DNA from: Fuerstiella marisgermanici
GTDB lineage: Bacteria; Planctomycetota; Planctomycetia; Planctomycetales; Planctomycetaceae
DNA length: 64,000 nucleotides
Assembly: GCF_001983935.1 (NCBI RefSeq)
Contig: NZ_CP017641.1
Location: 7,614,001-7,678,000 of the forward strand
Reading direction: 5' to 3'
The position numbers and the translations under genes are program-made. The notes below the pieces were generated by a model that ran no database searches, had not been told where the DNA came from, and saw nothing but the letters and a program-made list of their open reading frames with translations. The number at the start of each line of letters is the position of its first letter. The stretch's first letter is position 1. Positions 33,240 to 43,010 of the stretch are shown here, one piece after another.

Positions 33240-33652
33240 GGCTGATCCCGTAAAGCCTTGCCGGAGTTTCAATTTAGGAAAAACCGGCGAGTTTGCCGTT
33301 GTCATTCGCACGTCGGATCGATCTTTTGCCGGTATCTCCCGTTTCAAGATTGATTGCCGGCTGGTAACTGTCCGCTGCCGCCGGAATCGAATTTCCAATC
33401 CTCCTGTTCTCGGCATTGAACGTGCGACAAAACAGTAAAAAGATTGGATCTGCTGCGGAGTTGTACGATTTTTCACCCAGCGATATGGTGAAGTCTGCAA
33501 GTCGCAATAGTGCACCTCATCGCAGCATCACTCCCCGTTTTGCTCCGGGATCGAGGCCACGGTGCCCTCTTTACAGCGTCACTGCGGTTGTGGATTTCAC
33601 CCAAGTTTCTGTTCTCATTTCTGCGAGAACCTGGTTTCAGCACGACGCAAAG
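33240..33652. other. intergenic stretch with no recognised gene
   Basis: Between the tRNA-cluster promoter and the sigma-factor terminator I see no coding pattern on either strand. Only short chance frames are present. Confidence 0.4.
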
Positions 33653-33680
33653 AAGCCCGACTGTTTGAAAAGTCGGGCTT
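33653..33680 (-). terminator. hairpin terminator after the sigma factor gene
   Basis: A perfect 10-base stem AAGCCCGACT/AGTCGGGCTT with an 8-base loop lies 33 bases past the sigma factor stop codon. On the minus strand CTTCTTTG follows the stem, a short imperfect U-tract. Confidence 0.75.
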
Positions 33681-33712
33681 CCGTGATGGGGGACACTCTA
33701 TTTCAGCTGCCG

Positions 33713-35377
33713 CTAAATCCCCGGAATGTCTACCTGTTTCCGCATGGCGATCCGCCGAAGCTTCTCAAGGGTTCGGACTTCAATCTGCCGGACCCTTTCT
33801 TTGGTGACACCCAGTCGGTTGCCAACTTCTTCCAGCGTTTCCGGTTCGATTCCTTTGCTGAGCCCGAATCGGTACGAAATTACCTTCCGCTCGCGGCCGT
33901 TTAGTTCTGCCAGGATTTCCAGAATCGCATTTCGCTGAGCTTTGTTGACCAGTTCGTCTGCGAACGCGTTACCGCGACCGTCCTGGAAGTCGTAGAAGAC
34001 TTCGTCGCATCCCGTGCGGAACCGGCCCTGTTGAGTGTGCTCGGCAGGTACGGATCGAGCGAAGTTTTTCATGATCGCCCACGACGCGTACGTCGAAAAC
34101 TTATTGCCACGAGCGTAGTCGAATTTCTCGATCGCCCGGATCAGTGACATATTTCCATCGCTGACCAGTTCGAAAAAGTTGACACCGGGTTTGAGGTGCC
34201 GTTTGGCTATCGACACCACTAGCCGCAAATTCGACCGGGTTAGCAGGTTCTTAATGCCGTTGGCTTCGTCCAACAGCGTTTCAATTTTCTTTGCTGTCCG
34301 AGTACTCACGCGAGGCGCGTGAAGAGTCTTTTGCAGTTCTGCCGCTTGATATTTCAGGAAGTTCATCTTCCGGAAGTAGTACTGTTCCTGTGCCTTATTC
34401 AGTAAGGGTGCGGTGTACAGCTCGGCCAGGTAAGCAGGCAAGCCATTCGGGACACGGACAGATGCCGCTTTTTTGTCGTAGTCCGGGGCCACACCGCAGA
34501 TTAGCCGGTCAGCGTTAGGTAATCGGAATTCGTCGCTGTCCATGAAGTCGATGGGCGTCGCCTTCAGCCGCCTGATTCGAACGTCTGCCAAAATCGAATG
34601 TACGACGGGCTTGGTGCGGCCAAAACGACGTGCGAGGTCTGGGACCGATACACCTTGAGTATAAAGGTCGTACAGCAGCGACTGGTGCTCCGACGAAATC
34701 TGCCCGCTCGGCTTTTTAAACAAAGCGTTTTCCGGGTGCATTCGGTCGTAGTCCCGCAGCGTGTAACGAATTGTTTCCATCGCTCGGTCGTGGCGTTTTC
34801 CCAGCGTTCTGCTGACTTCCGTCAGTCCCTGGCCGTTTGCCACCAATGAACGAGCTTCGAGGATAATGGCTTCGCGTTCAGATTCTGACATCTGTCGGAA
34901 GTTTCCGCCGCGGTCGATGTCTTCGCGATTCAGGGCGACAAAACGGTCCAGCGTCGATTTGGGGATGACGATCCGCTTGCGGCCATCAATTTTCACTCGA
35001 CGGCTGGCCAGGCCTTTGCTTCGCCAGCGATCAACGGTCTTCGCGGACACATTAAATTTCTCGCTGACTTCCTGCACAGTGAGGACGGGTTCGCCCAGAT
35101 CAGCTACAGAGAGATCGAGGCTTCCAGACAGGTCTTCTACAAAGCAACGGAGGTCGTGGGCCAGGTTGGTGCCGGAAATGCAAATTCCGGCCTGTGAATC
35201 GGGGCGATAGCCGGTAACGGACGAACACACGTCGCCAAATGAGTAATCTGAGGAACCGTCAACGGAGAGCAGGAACTTCTCTGCCTGCAGAATTTGCCGA
35301 TTTCGCACCGCTTGTGGGGCGAAACGAACCTGCTGCTCAGCCAATTCTTTGATGGTTTTCGATCGATAGCGTGACAT
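33713..35377 (-). CDS. sigma-70 family factor with extra N-terminal helix-turn-helix modules
   Basis: The protein has 554 residues from ATG, with a full-length AAGGAGGT ribosome site upstream. The C-terminal half is a group 2/3-like sigma factor: region 1.2-like LPAYLAELYTAPLLNKAQEQ (313-332), region 2 with LLTRSNLRLVVSIAKRHL, ELVSDGNMSLIRAIEKFDY and FSTYASWAIMKNFAR (372-440), and region 4 with LNGRERKVISYRFGL plus TLEEVGNRLGVTKERVRQIEVRTLEKLR (490-545). Region 3 appears short. The N-terminal half carries an excisionase-like helix-turn-helix (LTVQEVSEKFNVSAKTVDRWRSKGLASRRVKIDG, 99-132) and two more HTH-like segments (164-212 and 228-272). This architecture suggests a sigma factor that also binds DNA upstream of its promoters. 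It is convergently placed far from other regulators. Confidence 0.9.
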   Translation of the reverse strand: MSRYRSKTIKELAEQQVRFAPQAVRNRQILQAEKFLLSVDGSSDYSFGDVCSSVTGYRPDSQAGICISGTNLAHDLRCFVEDLSGSLDLSVADLGEPVLTVQEVSEKFNVSAKTVDRWRSKGLASRRVKIDGRKRIVIPKSTLDRFVALNREDIDRGGNFRQMSESEREAIILEARSLVANGQGLTEVSRTLGKRHDRAMETIRYTLRDYDRMHPENALFKKPSGQISSEHQSLLYDLYTQGVSVPDLARRFGRTKPVVHSILADVRIRRLKATPIDFMDSDEFRLPNADRLICGVAPDYDKKAASVRVPNGLPAYLAELYTAPLLNKAQEQYYFRKMNFLKYQAAELQKTLHAPRVSTRTAKKIETLLDEANGIKNLLTRSNLRLVVSIAKRHLKPGVNFFELVSDGNMSLIRAIEKFDYARGNKFSTYASWAIMKNFARSVPAEHTQQGRFRTGCDEVFYDFQDGRGNAFADELVNKAQRNAILEILAELNGRERKVISYRFGLSKGIEPETLEEVGNRLGVTKERVRQIEVRTLEKLRRIAMRKQVDIPGI

Positions 35378-35382
35378 GCGTG

Positions 35383-35390
35383 ACCTCCTT
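35383..35390 (-). promoter_or_regulatory. perfect Shine-Dalgarno of the sigma factor gene
   Basis: AAGGAGGT on the minus strand lies five bases before the ATG at 35377. It is an eight-base match to the 16S anti-Shine-Dalgarno, stronger than at most genes in the window, and fixes the start codon. Confidence 0.85.
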
Positions 35391-35768
35391 TTTGGTAGAC
35401 CGGCGATTTGCCGGCCTGCTGCACAAACCTATAGGCAAAGTTCGTGCCGGACGCCCTGCAACCTTCCTGGCTGCGACACTTCCGATACACCCGAAACCCG
35501 TCGTGGGTCTATGTTTCTGAACCGCAAAGCGAATTCAGAAATCACCATCAACACTCGCATACGACACAAGGTTGCTGTTGTAAATACGTAAAACAGAGAC
35601 GCTTCGGTTGCAAAAACGTTCGTGAAAAATCGACATATTCACTAGTTTCGCCACCGACGCGGGTCAATCCCCATTCGACGTATTCACCAGCAGGGACGGC
35701 CGTTCCCCCGTATTCCTTACAGCGCCTGACGACAATTTGATGTCTGAGTGTTGTCCGATTGATGTCAC
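35391..35768. other. intergenic stretch upstream of the sigma factor gene
   Basis: It holds a small CCGGC-GATTT-GCCGG hairpin near 35400-35415, in the likely 5' untranslated region of the sigma factor. The rest shows no coding pattern, and no confident promoter was identified. Confidence 0.35.
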
Positions 35769-37208
35769 TCACGCGAAGATGTCATCGACGACTCGGCCTT
35801 CCACGTCGGTCAATCGGAAGTCCCGGCCCCCGTAACGATAGGTCAGGCGTTCGTGGTCGAGACCTAAAAGGTGCAGGATTGTGGCGTGCAGATCGTGGAC
35901 GTGCACCTTGTTGTGAGCCGCGTAGAAGCCGAATTCGTCGGATTCGCCGTAGCTAAATCCCGCCTTCACGCCGCCACCAGCCATCCAATAGGTGAACGCG
36001 TGCGGATTGTGGTCGCGCCCGTTTTTCTGTTCGCCCTGAGATGTGGGTGTGCGGCCGAATTCTGCTCCCCAAATCAATAACGTGTCCTCCAGTAGACCGC
36101 GTTGCTTGAGGTCTGTCAGCAGGCCAGCGATCGGGCGATCGACTTGTTCGGCGAGTTCCGTGTGTTTTTTTCTGAGATCCCCGTGTTGATCCCAATAGCG
36201 GTGAGATACCTGCACAAAACGCACTCCAGCTTCTGACAATCGCCGAGCCAGCAGGCACTGGCGGCCGAAGCTGTCAGTTGGCCCGTCGTCGATGCCGTAC
36301 AGCGTATTTGTGGCTTTCGATTCCTGACCGATGTCCAAAATCTCAGGGGCTTCCGTCTGCATGCGAAACGCCAGCTCAAACGATTCGATCCGTGCATCCA
36401 GTTGAGCGTCTGCTGAAGTGCGGATGCCCGGTCGTTTCAATTGATCGAGGTCCCTCAATAGATCGAGCTGCATCGACTGAAGTGATTCCGAGACGACATC
36501 ATTCGATAGATTTTGAATGGCGGGTGCAGCGTCTTCCTTCTTTCGTTTTGGTGATCCGATACGTGTCGCCTGATGAATTGGCGGAAGGAAGGCGGATCCG
36601 AAGTTTCGCACGCCGCCATGCCCCAGTGTTGGAGCGATCGTGATGAAGCTCGGCAGGCTTTCATTGGCTGTGCCAAGGCCGTAGCTAATCCACGCTCCCA
36701 TGCTTGGCCGCACAAATGTGTCCGACCCGGTGTGGACTTTCAGGAGAGCTCCACCGTGAGCCTCATTCGATCCGTGAATGGACTTAATAAACGTGATGTC
36801 ATCAGCACAGCGACCGACGTGCGGAAACAGGTCACTAACCCACGCGCCCGACTGGCCGTACTGTCGGAACTTCCACGGGCTGGCGAGCAGGTTACATGTC
36901 TTCGCAAACTGAATGCGCGGCTTCGCAAACGGCAACGGCTTTCCGTCGCGAGCGTTCAGTTCCGGTTTGTAGTCGAAGGTATCGACATGAGACGGGCCTC
37001 CATGCATGAACAGAAAGATGACTCGCTTCGCCCGTGCAGGAAAGTGGCCAGGGTGAGCCAGCAACGGGCTGACGGCTTTTCCGCCCGTTGACGTTTCAGG
37101 TTGCGCAGCGCATGCTGATTGCCGATTCAGGAGATCTGCCAGCGCGAGCGACCCGAAACCCGCTCCGGCGCGGTTCAGCATCTGTCGTCGGCTTAGATGT
37201 GTCGTCAT
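35769..37208 (-). CDS. DUF1501 Tat-exported protein
   Basis: The protein has 479 residues from the ATG at 37208, with GGAG seven bases upstream. It begins with a twin-arginine type signal ([22 protein letters not shown]). The sulfatase/phosphatase-like DUF1501 core follows: [55 protein letters not shown] and [19 protein letters not shown], and [28 protein letters not shown] at the C-terminus. These proteins belong to the alkaline phosphatase superfamily by fold; the true activity is unknown. The gene starts 34 bases after the PSD1 gene ends, the standard two-gene operon found many times in planctomycete genomes. The pair is believed to act on the extracytoplasmic side. Confidence 0.95.
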   Translation of the reverse strand: MTTHLSRRQMLNRAGAGFGSLALADLLNRQSACAAQPETSTGGKAVSPLLAHPGHFPARAKRVIFLFMHGGPSHVDTFDYKPELNARDGKPLPFAKPRIQFAKTCNLLASPWKFRQYGQSGAWVSDLFPHVGRCADDITFIKSIHGSNEAHGGALLKVHTGSDTFVRPSMGAWISYGLGTANESLPSFITIAPTLGHGGVRNFGSAFLPPIHQATRIGSPKRKKEDAAPAIQNLSNDVVSESLQSMQLDLLRDLDQLKRPGIRTSADAQLDARIESFELAFRMQTEAPEILDIGQESKATNTLYGIDDGPTDSFGRQCLLARRLSEAGVRFVQVSHRYWDQHGDLRKKHTELAEQVDRPIAGLLTDLKQRGLLEDTLLIWGAEFGRTPTSQGEQKNGRDHNPHAFTYWMAGGGVKAGFSYGESDEFGFYAAHNKVHVHDLHATILHLLGLDHERLTYRYGGRDFRLTDVEGRVVDDIFA

Positions 37209-37242
37209 GAGTTGACTCCGGCACGTGAATGTGTGGCCCACG

Positions 37243-39675
37243 CTATTCTACAAAGATGAATTCGTTGGTTGCGATCAGAGTGCGACACAACGCCGCCCAT
37301 GCCTGAACTCGCCGCTCCTCAGAATCTTCAACGCTCGAAAGGTTCTGATCCGCATCCGCCAGAAACCGCTGCGCGCGTTGTTGTTCTTCTTCCTTCGGTG
37401 GTCGCGAAAATAACCGTTCGAACGCCATACCAATCAGTTGACGGTCGCTGTTTGCGGTGTCGGTTGAACTGTTTTTTAGCAGTTCCTTTGCGACGTTTTC
37501 GGCCTGTCGAATCACGATAGGACTGTTCATCATGAACAGCGATTGTTGCGGAATTGTCGTGGTGGGACGCTGTTCGATGTGGTTCGATGTTTCCACATAA
37601 TCGAACGTGCTGAACATTTCGTACAACGCACTGCGATTGATGGGAAGATAAATCGCCCGCCGATTGGAATTGGTGTTGGCGGCAATGTCGCCCATTGTCA
37701 TGTCGAGGGCTCCGCCCACAAACAAAATCGAATCACGGATCGGTTCGGCTTCCAGTCGACGGCGGTTCTGCCGTCGGAGCAGGCGGTTTTCCGGATCTTC
37801 GACTTCTGCGGCTGGGCTTGCCTCGCTGCTCATCTGGTACGTCGCCGACAGCATGATCAGTCGGTGCATGTCCTTAAGCGACCAGTTGCGGCGGACCAGT
37901 TCTTTTGCCAGCCAGTCCAGCAGTTCCGGGTGAGTGGGCGGTTCGGATTGAAGTCCAAAATTGGACGGGCTGCGGACCAGCGCATTTCCAAAGTGCCACA
38001 TCCAGATTCGGTTCGCCATCACTCGCGTTGTGAGTGGATTTTCCTCTGAAACGAGCCATCTCGCGAGCTGCAGCCGGCCACTGCTTTCGTTTTGAATAGG
38101 CGGCGCTGCTGCCGTTTTTGTCAGAATCGTCGGCATCGCTCGTGGAACAACGTCGGGACTTAAAGTGAGGTGGTTGGCGCGAATGTGGACCGGCAAATCG
38201 GTCGGCTTGTCTTCGTCTACCGCCATCACCATGTCGAATGCTGGCATTTCCTTCGTCAGCTTTTCAACGACCTCTTCCTGTTTCTTCAGGTCGGCGTCCG
38301 AAATCGGTTCTGTGGCTTTGGCTCGCGCCTTTTTCATCCGCTTGAGTTCAGCTTTCGCTTCGTCGATGCGAGGCTGATAAGCCAATCGTTGAGCTTCGAT
38401 TTCTTTCGACGGACGCGGACGTTCCAGCCACTTCGAAACGAAGTCGCGATTGGCCATCGACTGCGTGCTGTAAAAGATACCGGCCAGAGCGTAATAGTCT
38501 TCGGCGCTGATCGGATCGAACTTGTGATCGTGGCATCGGGCACAGGCGACCGTTAATCCAAGCATGGTGCGGCTGACGGTGTCAATCTGCTCATCAACGA
38601 TGTCGATGATCATCTTGTCCTTGTCCTGCTCGGCCAGCATCTTCGGGCCAATGACCAGCATCCCGGTTGCGGTGATCAGGTCGCCCGCTGCACGTTCATC
38701 ATTCGGAACGGGAAGCAGATCGCCCGCAAGCTGCTGCACGATGAAATCGTTCAGCGGGAGGTCGTCATTGACCTTCTGCACCACCCAGTCGCGAAACCGC
38801 CATGCGTTCGGCAGGCTGTGATTTTCATCTGCCCCGTTTGTGTTCGCGTACCTCACCAGATCCAGCCAGTGCCGTCCCCAGCGTTCCCCATAACGGGGCG
38901 AAGCGAGTAGCCGGTCGACAACTTTCGCGAACGCATCCGGAGAATCGTCAGCAAGAAAGGCGTGGACTTCGTCCACCGTGGGCGGCAGTCCAATCAGGTC
39001 GAATGTTGCTCGGCGAATCAAAGTGCGCTTCTCGGCCCGAGGCGCAGGTGCGTGGCCCGCAAGGCGTAGCTTCTTTGCGACGAATTGGTCAATGGGATTC
39101 TTTGCCCAGTCAGCTTCTGCGTCGTCGATTTCAGGAGGCGCATTGTTGCTAATCGGTTTAAAGGCCCAGTGTTGTGCGGCTGCATCCCAGTCGACGGGTT
39201 TTAACTTACCATGAATTGTTTCCGTGCGAGGATCGACGGCGCCGTTTTCGATCCATTTCGCGAAGTCGGCGATGACGTCGTCAGGCAGTCGCCCCTTCGG
39301 CGGCATTTCAAACGATTCGTGTTTCAGTGAACTGAGTAACAGGCTGTCGTCGGGGCTTCCCGGTTCCACGGCCGGACCGCTGTCCCCGCCTTTTCGAATC
39401 GCATCCCTGTGGTCGAGTTGCAGGCCGCCTCGAACGATCTTTGAATTCGCCGAATGGCATTCATAACAGTGCTTAACCAGCACGGGGCGAATTTTCGATT
39501 CAAAGAACTGAACGTCTGCCGGGTTGAGCGTCTTAGGCCCATCGTCTGCCGCGAGCGCCGCGCCCGCAATCAGGTAGGCGCAGACAAGCATGCCTCGCAG
39601 TTGCCAGCCTCGAAGTCTTCGAACTGCACGTGTCGCATCGGCGCCTAAACAAACTCGATCGCTAACGTCGCCCAC
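37243..39675 (-). CDS. PSD1 and planctomycete cytochrome C domain protein (DUF1549/DUF1553)
   Basis: The protein has 810 residues from a GTG at 39675 preceded by GGGGAG with 7-base spacing. A signal sequence ([17 protein letters not shown]) leads into the PSCyt1 domain with CYECH haem motif in [26 protein letters not shown]. The DUF1549 domain follows ([54 protein letters not shown]), then a charged coiled linker (about 400-480), and the DUF1553 domain ([31 protein letters not shown]). It ends with the usual [13 protein letters not shown] tail. The protein is exported and probably haem-bearing; its substrate is unknown. It is first in an operon with the DUF1501 gene. Confidence 0.95.
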   Translation of the reverse strand: MGDVSDRVCLGADATRAVRRLRGWQLRGMLVCAYLIAGAALAADDGPKTLNPADVQFFESKIRPVLVKHCYECHSANSKIVRGGLQLDHRDAIRKGGDSGPAVEPGSPDDSLLLSSLKHESFEMPPKGRLPDDVIADFAKWIENGAVDPRTETIHGKLKPVDWDAAAQHWAFKPISNNAPPEIDDAEADWAKNPIDQFVAKKLRLAGHAPAPRAEKRTLIRRATFDLIGLPPTVDEVHAFLADDSPDAFAKVVDRLLASPRYGERWGRHWLDLVRYANTNGADENHSLPNAWRFRDWVVQKVNDDLPLNDFIVQQLAGDLLPVPNDERAAGDLITATGMLVIGPKMLAEQDKDKMIIDIVDEQIDTVSRTMLGLTVACARCHDHKFDPISAEDYYALAGIFYSTQSMANRDFVSKWLERPRPSKEIEAQRLAYQPRIDEAKAELKRMKKARAKATEPISDADLKKQEEVVEKLTKEMPAFDMVMAVDEDKPTDLPVHIRANHLTLSPDVVPRAMPTILTKTAAAPPIQNESSGRLQLARWLVSEENPLTTRVMANRIWMWHFGNALVRSPSNFGLQSEPPTHPELLDWLAKELVRRNWSLKDMHRLIMLSATYQMSSEASPAAEVEDPENRLLRRQNRRRLEAEPIRDSILFVGGALDMTMGDIAANTNSNRRAIYLPINRSALYEMFSTFDYVETSNHIEQRPTTTIPQQSLFMMNSPIVIRQAENVAKELLKNSSTDTANSDRQLIGMAFERLFSRPPKEEEQQRAQRFLADADQNLSSVEDSEERRVQAWAALCRTLIATNEFIFVE

Positions 39676-40034
39676 TTCGAATCTCCCCGCTGAGTCAAGC
39701 CTGACACGTTATTCTTAATCCGTCAACGGCGCGAAAGCAAGGACGCGGGCGCAGCGCCACAGTGCCTGCGGTAGGTAAGCTAGGTCTGAGGTGTGCGGTC
39801 AGTACGATCCTACCGCTCCAGCGACCAACGGGAGCACCGCCGGCGCTTCAGCTTTCCCAACGTCACCCGCCCACCACGCCAATCGCCTGTCGGTGCGCAC
39901 CGACCTGCGGGAAATGAGGCACTCTTTCGACGATTTTGGTGTAAATCAGGGTGCTGGAATGTGGGCTGCCGTGTACAGTCGTTGCACAATCTATCTTGAT
40001 TGTGTTTGCCTTCTGTCCTTCTGCGGAGTCTGAC
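39676..40034. other. intergenic stretch with no recognised feature
   Basis: This region divides the divergent PSD1 gene and the small membrane protein gene. It presumably holds both promoters, but I saw no convincing boxes, repeats or reading frames. Confidence 0.35.
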
Positions 40035-40466
40035 ATGCCACCGGAAACAACGTACCTGGCCTTTGGAGCCTGTGTGGCGGCCGTCGGAATTGCGTTGATC
40101 GTGGTGCATGTGCGTTCGCACCGAAAGCATCAGGCTGACGACGAATTGTCGGAGTCCGATCACCAGTTCTTCGACCATCAATACGCTCGCCGAATGCAAA
40201 CATCGGCGCTGACTGTGACTCTCGGCGCGTTGATCGGCCTGTGCGGATATTTGCAGGTCTTTGAGGACTCACCGGTGTTTGCCACCGTCTATGTGATCGG
40301 CCTGTTGTTGCTGGCGATGTGGCTGATTCTGTTGGCTGTCAGCGATGCGATTGCGACTCGCGTTTACGCCAGCAAGCTCGATCGCAAGAATCGAGCGGTC
40401 AAGAAATCATTGCAGGACGCTTTGGCTGAGGTGCGAGAGGCTCACGGCCTGGACGCTCAGAATTGA
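40035..40466 (+). CDS. small integral membrane protein of unknown function
   Basis: The protein has 143 residues from the ATG at 40035 (MPPETTYLAFGACVAAVG). Three hydrophobic segments are visible: residues about 6-22 (LAFGACVAAVGIALIVV), 59-78 (TVTLGALIGLCGYLQVF) and 86-106 (TVYVIGLLLLAMWLILLAV). Between the first and second is a charged cytoplasmic loop rich in His and Asp (HRKHQADDELSESDHQFFDHQYARR). The C-terminus is a basic amphipathic helix (KLDRKNRAVKKSLQDALAEVREA). I do not recognise the family. It stands alone on the plus strand. Confidence 0.75.
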   Translation: MPPETTYLAFGACVAAVGIALIVVHVRSHRKHQADDELSESDHQFFDHQYARRMQTSALTVTLGALIGLCGYLQVFEDSPVFATVYVIGLLLLAMWLILLAVSDAIATRVYASKLDRKNRAVKKSLQDALAEVREAHGLDAQN

Positions 40467-40623
40467 CGCACGTTCTCGCTCATCGGGCAACAACTCCGAC
40501 GCGCTCAAGCCTCTCCCGAACATCGCTTCGCTGGTTCGGCCCCTCCCGCGATGAATCGCCGGAGGGGTGCGTGCTGTTTCAGGCTCGTGCGCAGAAGCTT
40601 GAGGTGACTGCTGCTACGGTGCG

Positions 40624-41013
40624 TCAGCCAATGACGTCTTCCAGAATCTTTCGCCGTCGACTTCGCTTACGAGTTCGATGAGCCAGGCGGTCGTCATATT
40701 CGTTGCCTTCGGCGAAGAATGATCCGGCCAGCAGGCGATAGAAAAACAGCAGCGAGAAGGCTCCCATTGTCGCGGCGAAGAAGCCCTTTACACTGATGGG
40801 ATCAATCTGAGCGTCGCGCCAGAAGAACAGCAAGGTGCCGCAGCCGATCACGCTGCCGCCGATTCCCATGAGCATCGTGCCCACGGCACCGCCTGGATCG
40901 CGTCCTGGCATAATGGCTTTCGCGGCGAGGCCTGTCAGCGTGCCGAATCCAACCCAGCGCAGCAGCTCATTCAGGCTGTTGCGAATGATTTCCATGACTT
41001 CGGTTTCGGACAC
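40624..41013 (-). CDS. GlsB/YeaQ/YmgE-like small membrane protein
   Basis: The protein has 129 residues from a GTG at 41013 that has AGGAGG seven bases upstream. The segment GFGTLTGLAAKAIMPGRDPGGAVGTMLMGIGGSVIG is the glycine-rich repeat of the transglycosylase-associated (GlsB/YeaQ/YmgE) family, whose members are small inner-membrane proteins linked to stress. A third hydrophobic stretch (FFAATMGAFSLLFFYRLL) and a basic tail (RLAHRTRKRSRRRK) extend it beyond the usual 80-90 residues. The biochemical function of the family is unknown. It is convergent with the preceding membrane protein gene. Confidence 0.82.
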   Translation of the reverse strand: MSETEVMEIIRNSLNELLRWVGFGTLTGLAAKAIMPGRDPGGAVGTMLMGIGGSVIGCGTLLFFWRDAQIDPISVKGFFAATMGAFSLLFFYRLLAGSFFAEGNEYDDRLAHRTRKRSRRRKILEDVIG

Positions 41014-41204
41014 AATGGGCCTCCTGCCCTGTTTCGTCGGCGAACGCATGTCAGATTAGTCTGCAGTGACGGACCGTCCAATACTGTCTTCGTCACAACC
41101 AGGCGTTCGCGTCCAGCTCGCCTGTTTCTCCGACTCACTTCAGGCGTAGTCTGCGAGTTCACCGGCAGAATGTGCCGGTCTCCGTGCGGTCTGCTGTTTG
41201 CGGC

Positions 41205-42938
41205 TCAGCGATTGCCTGCGGCATAGGGTTCCCATGTCACGCCGACGCGAGTCGCCCACTGCTCCCATTGCGAAACCATGGTAGCCACACGCTGCGGGTA
41301 TTTGTCGGCCAGGTTGTTGAGTTCACAGCGATCTTCGGCGAGGTTGTAGAGTTCCCACGTCAATGGGGCGGGCATCCGTTTTGAGTAGACAACTTTCCAG
41401 TCTCCGTCGCGAAATGCGTGAGCCGCCTGGTGATCAAATCCGATCGAACGCGGCGGCAATTTTTTGCCACGCATCGCGGGAAGAAGGCTTGTTCCTTCCA
41501 GCGGCTGAATCTCACGGCGCGCGAATTGTTTCGGGTACTCCGCACCTGCGGCCTCAATCAGTGTCGGCATCACGTCCATGAAATGAGCCGAGTCTCGCAC
41601 CCAGTTGTCGCCAGATTGCGTTGCACCTTCACGCGAGTCGTTGTCCGAATCGCTTTGTGCGTTGCGGCCCGCTGAGCCTATCTGACCGCCGGGCCAGTGC
41701 GCGATAAAAGGCGTGCTGATACCGCCTTCATAGGTGAAGTGTTTGTACATTCGGAGCGGCGTGTTGCCGAGATTCGCCCATGCGCTGCCGTAGGATTGGT
41801 GAGTGCCGCGACCGCCAATGTTTCGTAATTCGTCGCCCGTTCGCAGAATGGTTTCACCGCGCCGCGAACGCCCGTCGAAGCCAAACGGCCCCCATTCGTA
41901 GCACGCGCCGTTGTCGCTGAGAAACAAAACGAGCGTGTTGTCAAAGTCATTCGCCTTCTTCAGGTGCTGCGTGATCTGGCCCACGCCAGCGTCGACGCTG
42001 TTTACCATCGCGGCGAACACGGCCATTCGTCTGGCGAGATCTCGCTGTCGATCTTTGCTGAGCGAATCCCACGCCGGATTCTGTTCGCCGGGATAGCCGT
42101 TGGCGATGTCGTCTCGATCGACGGGGACGATCTCGCGAGGTGACATCTTCCAATGCGGGCCACTGATCAAGCCCAGTTCCTGCATCCGCTCGTAGCGTTC
42201 CTTGCGCAGTACGTCCCAGCCACGCAGGTAAGTTTGTTCGTACGTGTCCGCTCGATCGGCCGGAGCCTGCACCGGAAAGTGGGGCGACGAATGACCGAGA
42301 AACAGGAACCAGGGCTTGTCCGTCTTTTGCCCCTGCTTGATAAATTCGATGGCATAATCGTTGAACACATCCGTCGCATAGAACTGATCCTCTGGCGGAT
42401 CGATTTCTTTCGCTCGCCCACTTGGCAGCCGGATGTAGTAGTCTGCGTCGTATTGATCGTGTGAGTGGTCTTTGGTGTAGCCGTAGAATTCGTCGAAGCC
42501 GCGCTTGATCGGTCCGGTTTCGGGATGCATGTGCCACTTGCCGACGTAGTAGCAACCGTATCCAGCGGGCTTCAGCACTTCTGCCATCGTCACACAGTCG
42601 TCACGAAGCCGGCCGAGATAACCTGGACCACGCTTTTGATTCGGCTTGTTTGTGGTGAAGTCGCCAATGCCTGCCTGAGTCGGATACAACCCCGTCATCA
42701 GCGAAGCACGGCTGGGACAGCATCTCGCTGAGTTATAGACCTGTGTGAACTTCACGCCGCCACTGGCCAGAGCATCTATGTTGGGCGTGTCGATTTCACC
42801 GCCGTAGCAGCCGAGGTCAGAATACCCGAGATCGTCGGCCAGAATCACGATGATGTTCGGCTGCTGCTGAGCCACTGCGTTCACAGCAACGCCGGAAACA
42901 AAAGCGAGAAGCAGGCAGCCGGTTTTCCAGGCAGACAT
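41205..42938 (-). CDS. exported arylsulfatase
   Basis: The protein has 577 residues from the ATG at 42938, with AGGG upstream; an in-frame TTG nine bases earlier is less likely. A signal peptide (WKTGCLLLAFVSGVAVNAVA) precedes the sulfatase fold: metal ligands in IIVILADDLGYSDLGCYGG, formylglycine motif C73-C-P-S-R77 in NSARCCPSRASLMTG, YVGKWHMHPETG, FLGHSSPHFPVQAP and TLVLFLSDNG. The length and motif spacing resemble the large planctomycete arylsulfatases of the arylsulfatase A superfamily. Substrate is probably a sulfated polysaccharide or sterol ester in the periplasm. It needs a formylglycine-generating enzyme not encoded in this window. Confidence 0.94.
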   Translation of the reverse strand: MSAWKTGCLLLAFVSGVAVNAVAQQQPNIIVILADDLGYSDLGCYGGEIDTPNIDALASGGVKFTQVYNSARCCPSRASLMTGLYPTQAGIGDFTTNKPNQKRGPGYLGRLRDDCVTMAEVLKPAGYGCYYVGKWHMHPETGPIKRGFDEFYGYTKDHSHDQYDADYYIRLPSGRAKEIDPPEDQFYATDVFNDYAIEFIKQGQKTDKPWFLFLGHSSPHFPVQAPADRADTYEQTYLRGWDVLRKERYERMQELGLISGPHWKMSPREIVPVDRDDIANGYPGEQNPAWDSLSKDRQRDLARRMAVFAAMVNSVDAGVGQITQHLKKANDFDNTLVLFLSDNGACYEWGPFGFDGRSRRGETILRTGDELRNIGGRGTHQSYGSAWANLGNTPLRMYKHFTYEGGISTPFIAHWPGGQIGSAGRNAQSDSDNDSREGATQSGDNWVRDSAHFMDVMPTLIEAAGAEYPKQFARREIQPLEGTSLLPAMRGKKLPPRSIGFDHQAAHAFRDGDWKVVYSKRMPAPLTWELYNLAEDRCELNNLADKYPQRVATMVSQWEQWATRVGVTWEPYAAGNR

Positions 42939-43010
42939 GGTGTTCAACCCTGTTGATTACGGTGTGAGATCGTCAACGATTTACGCTCATGTTTCGTATT
43001 AGGCGTCCAG

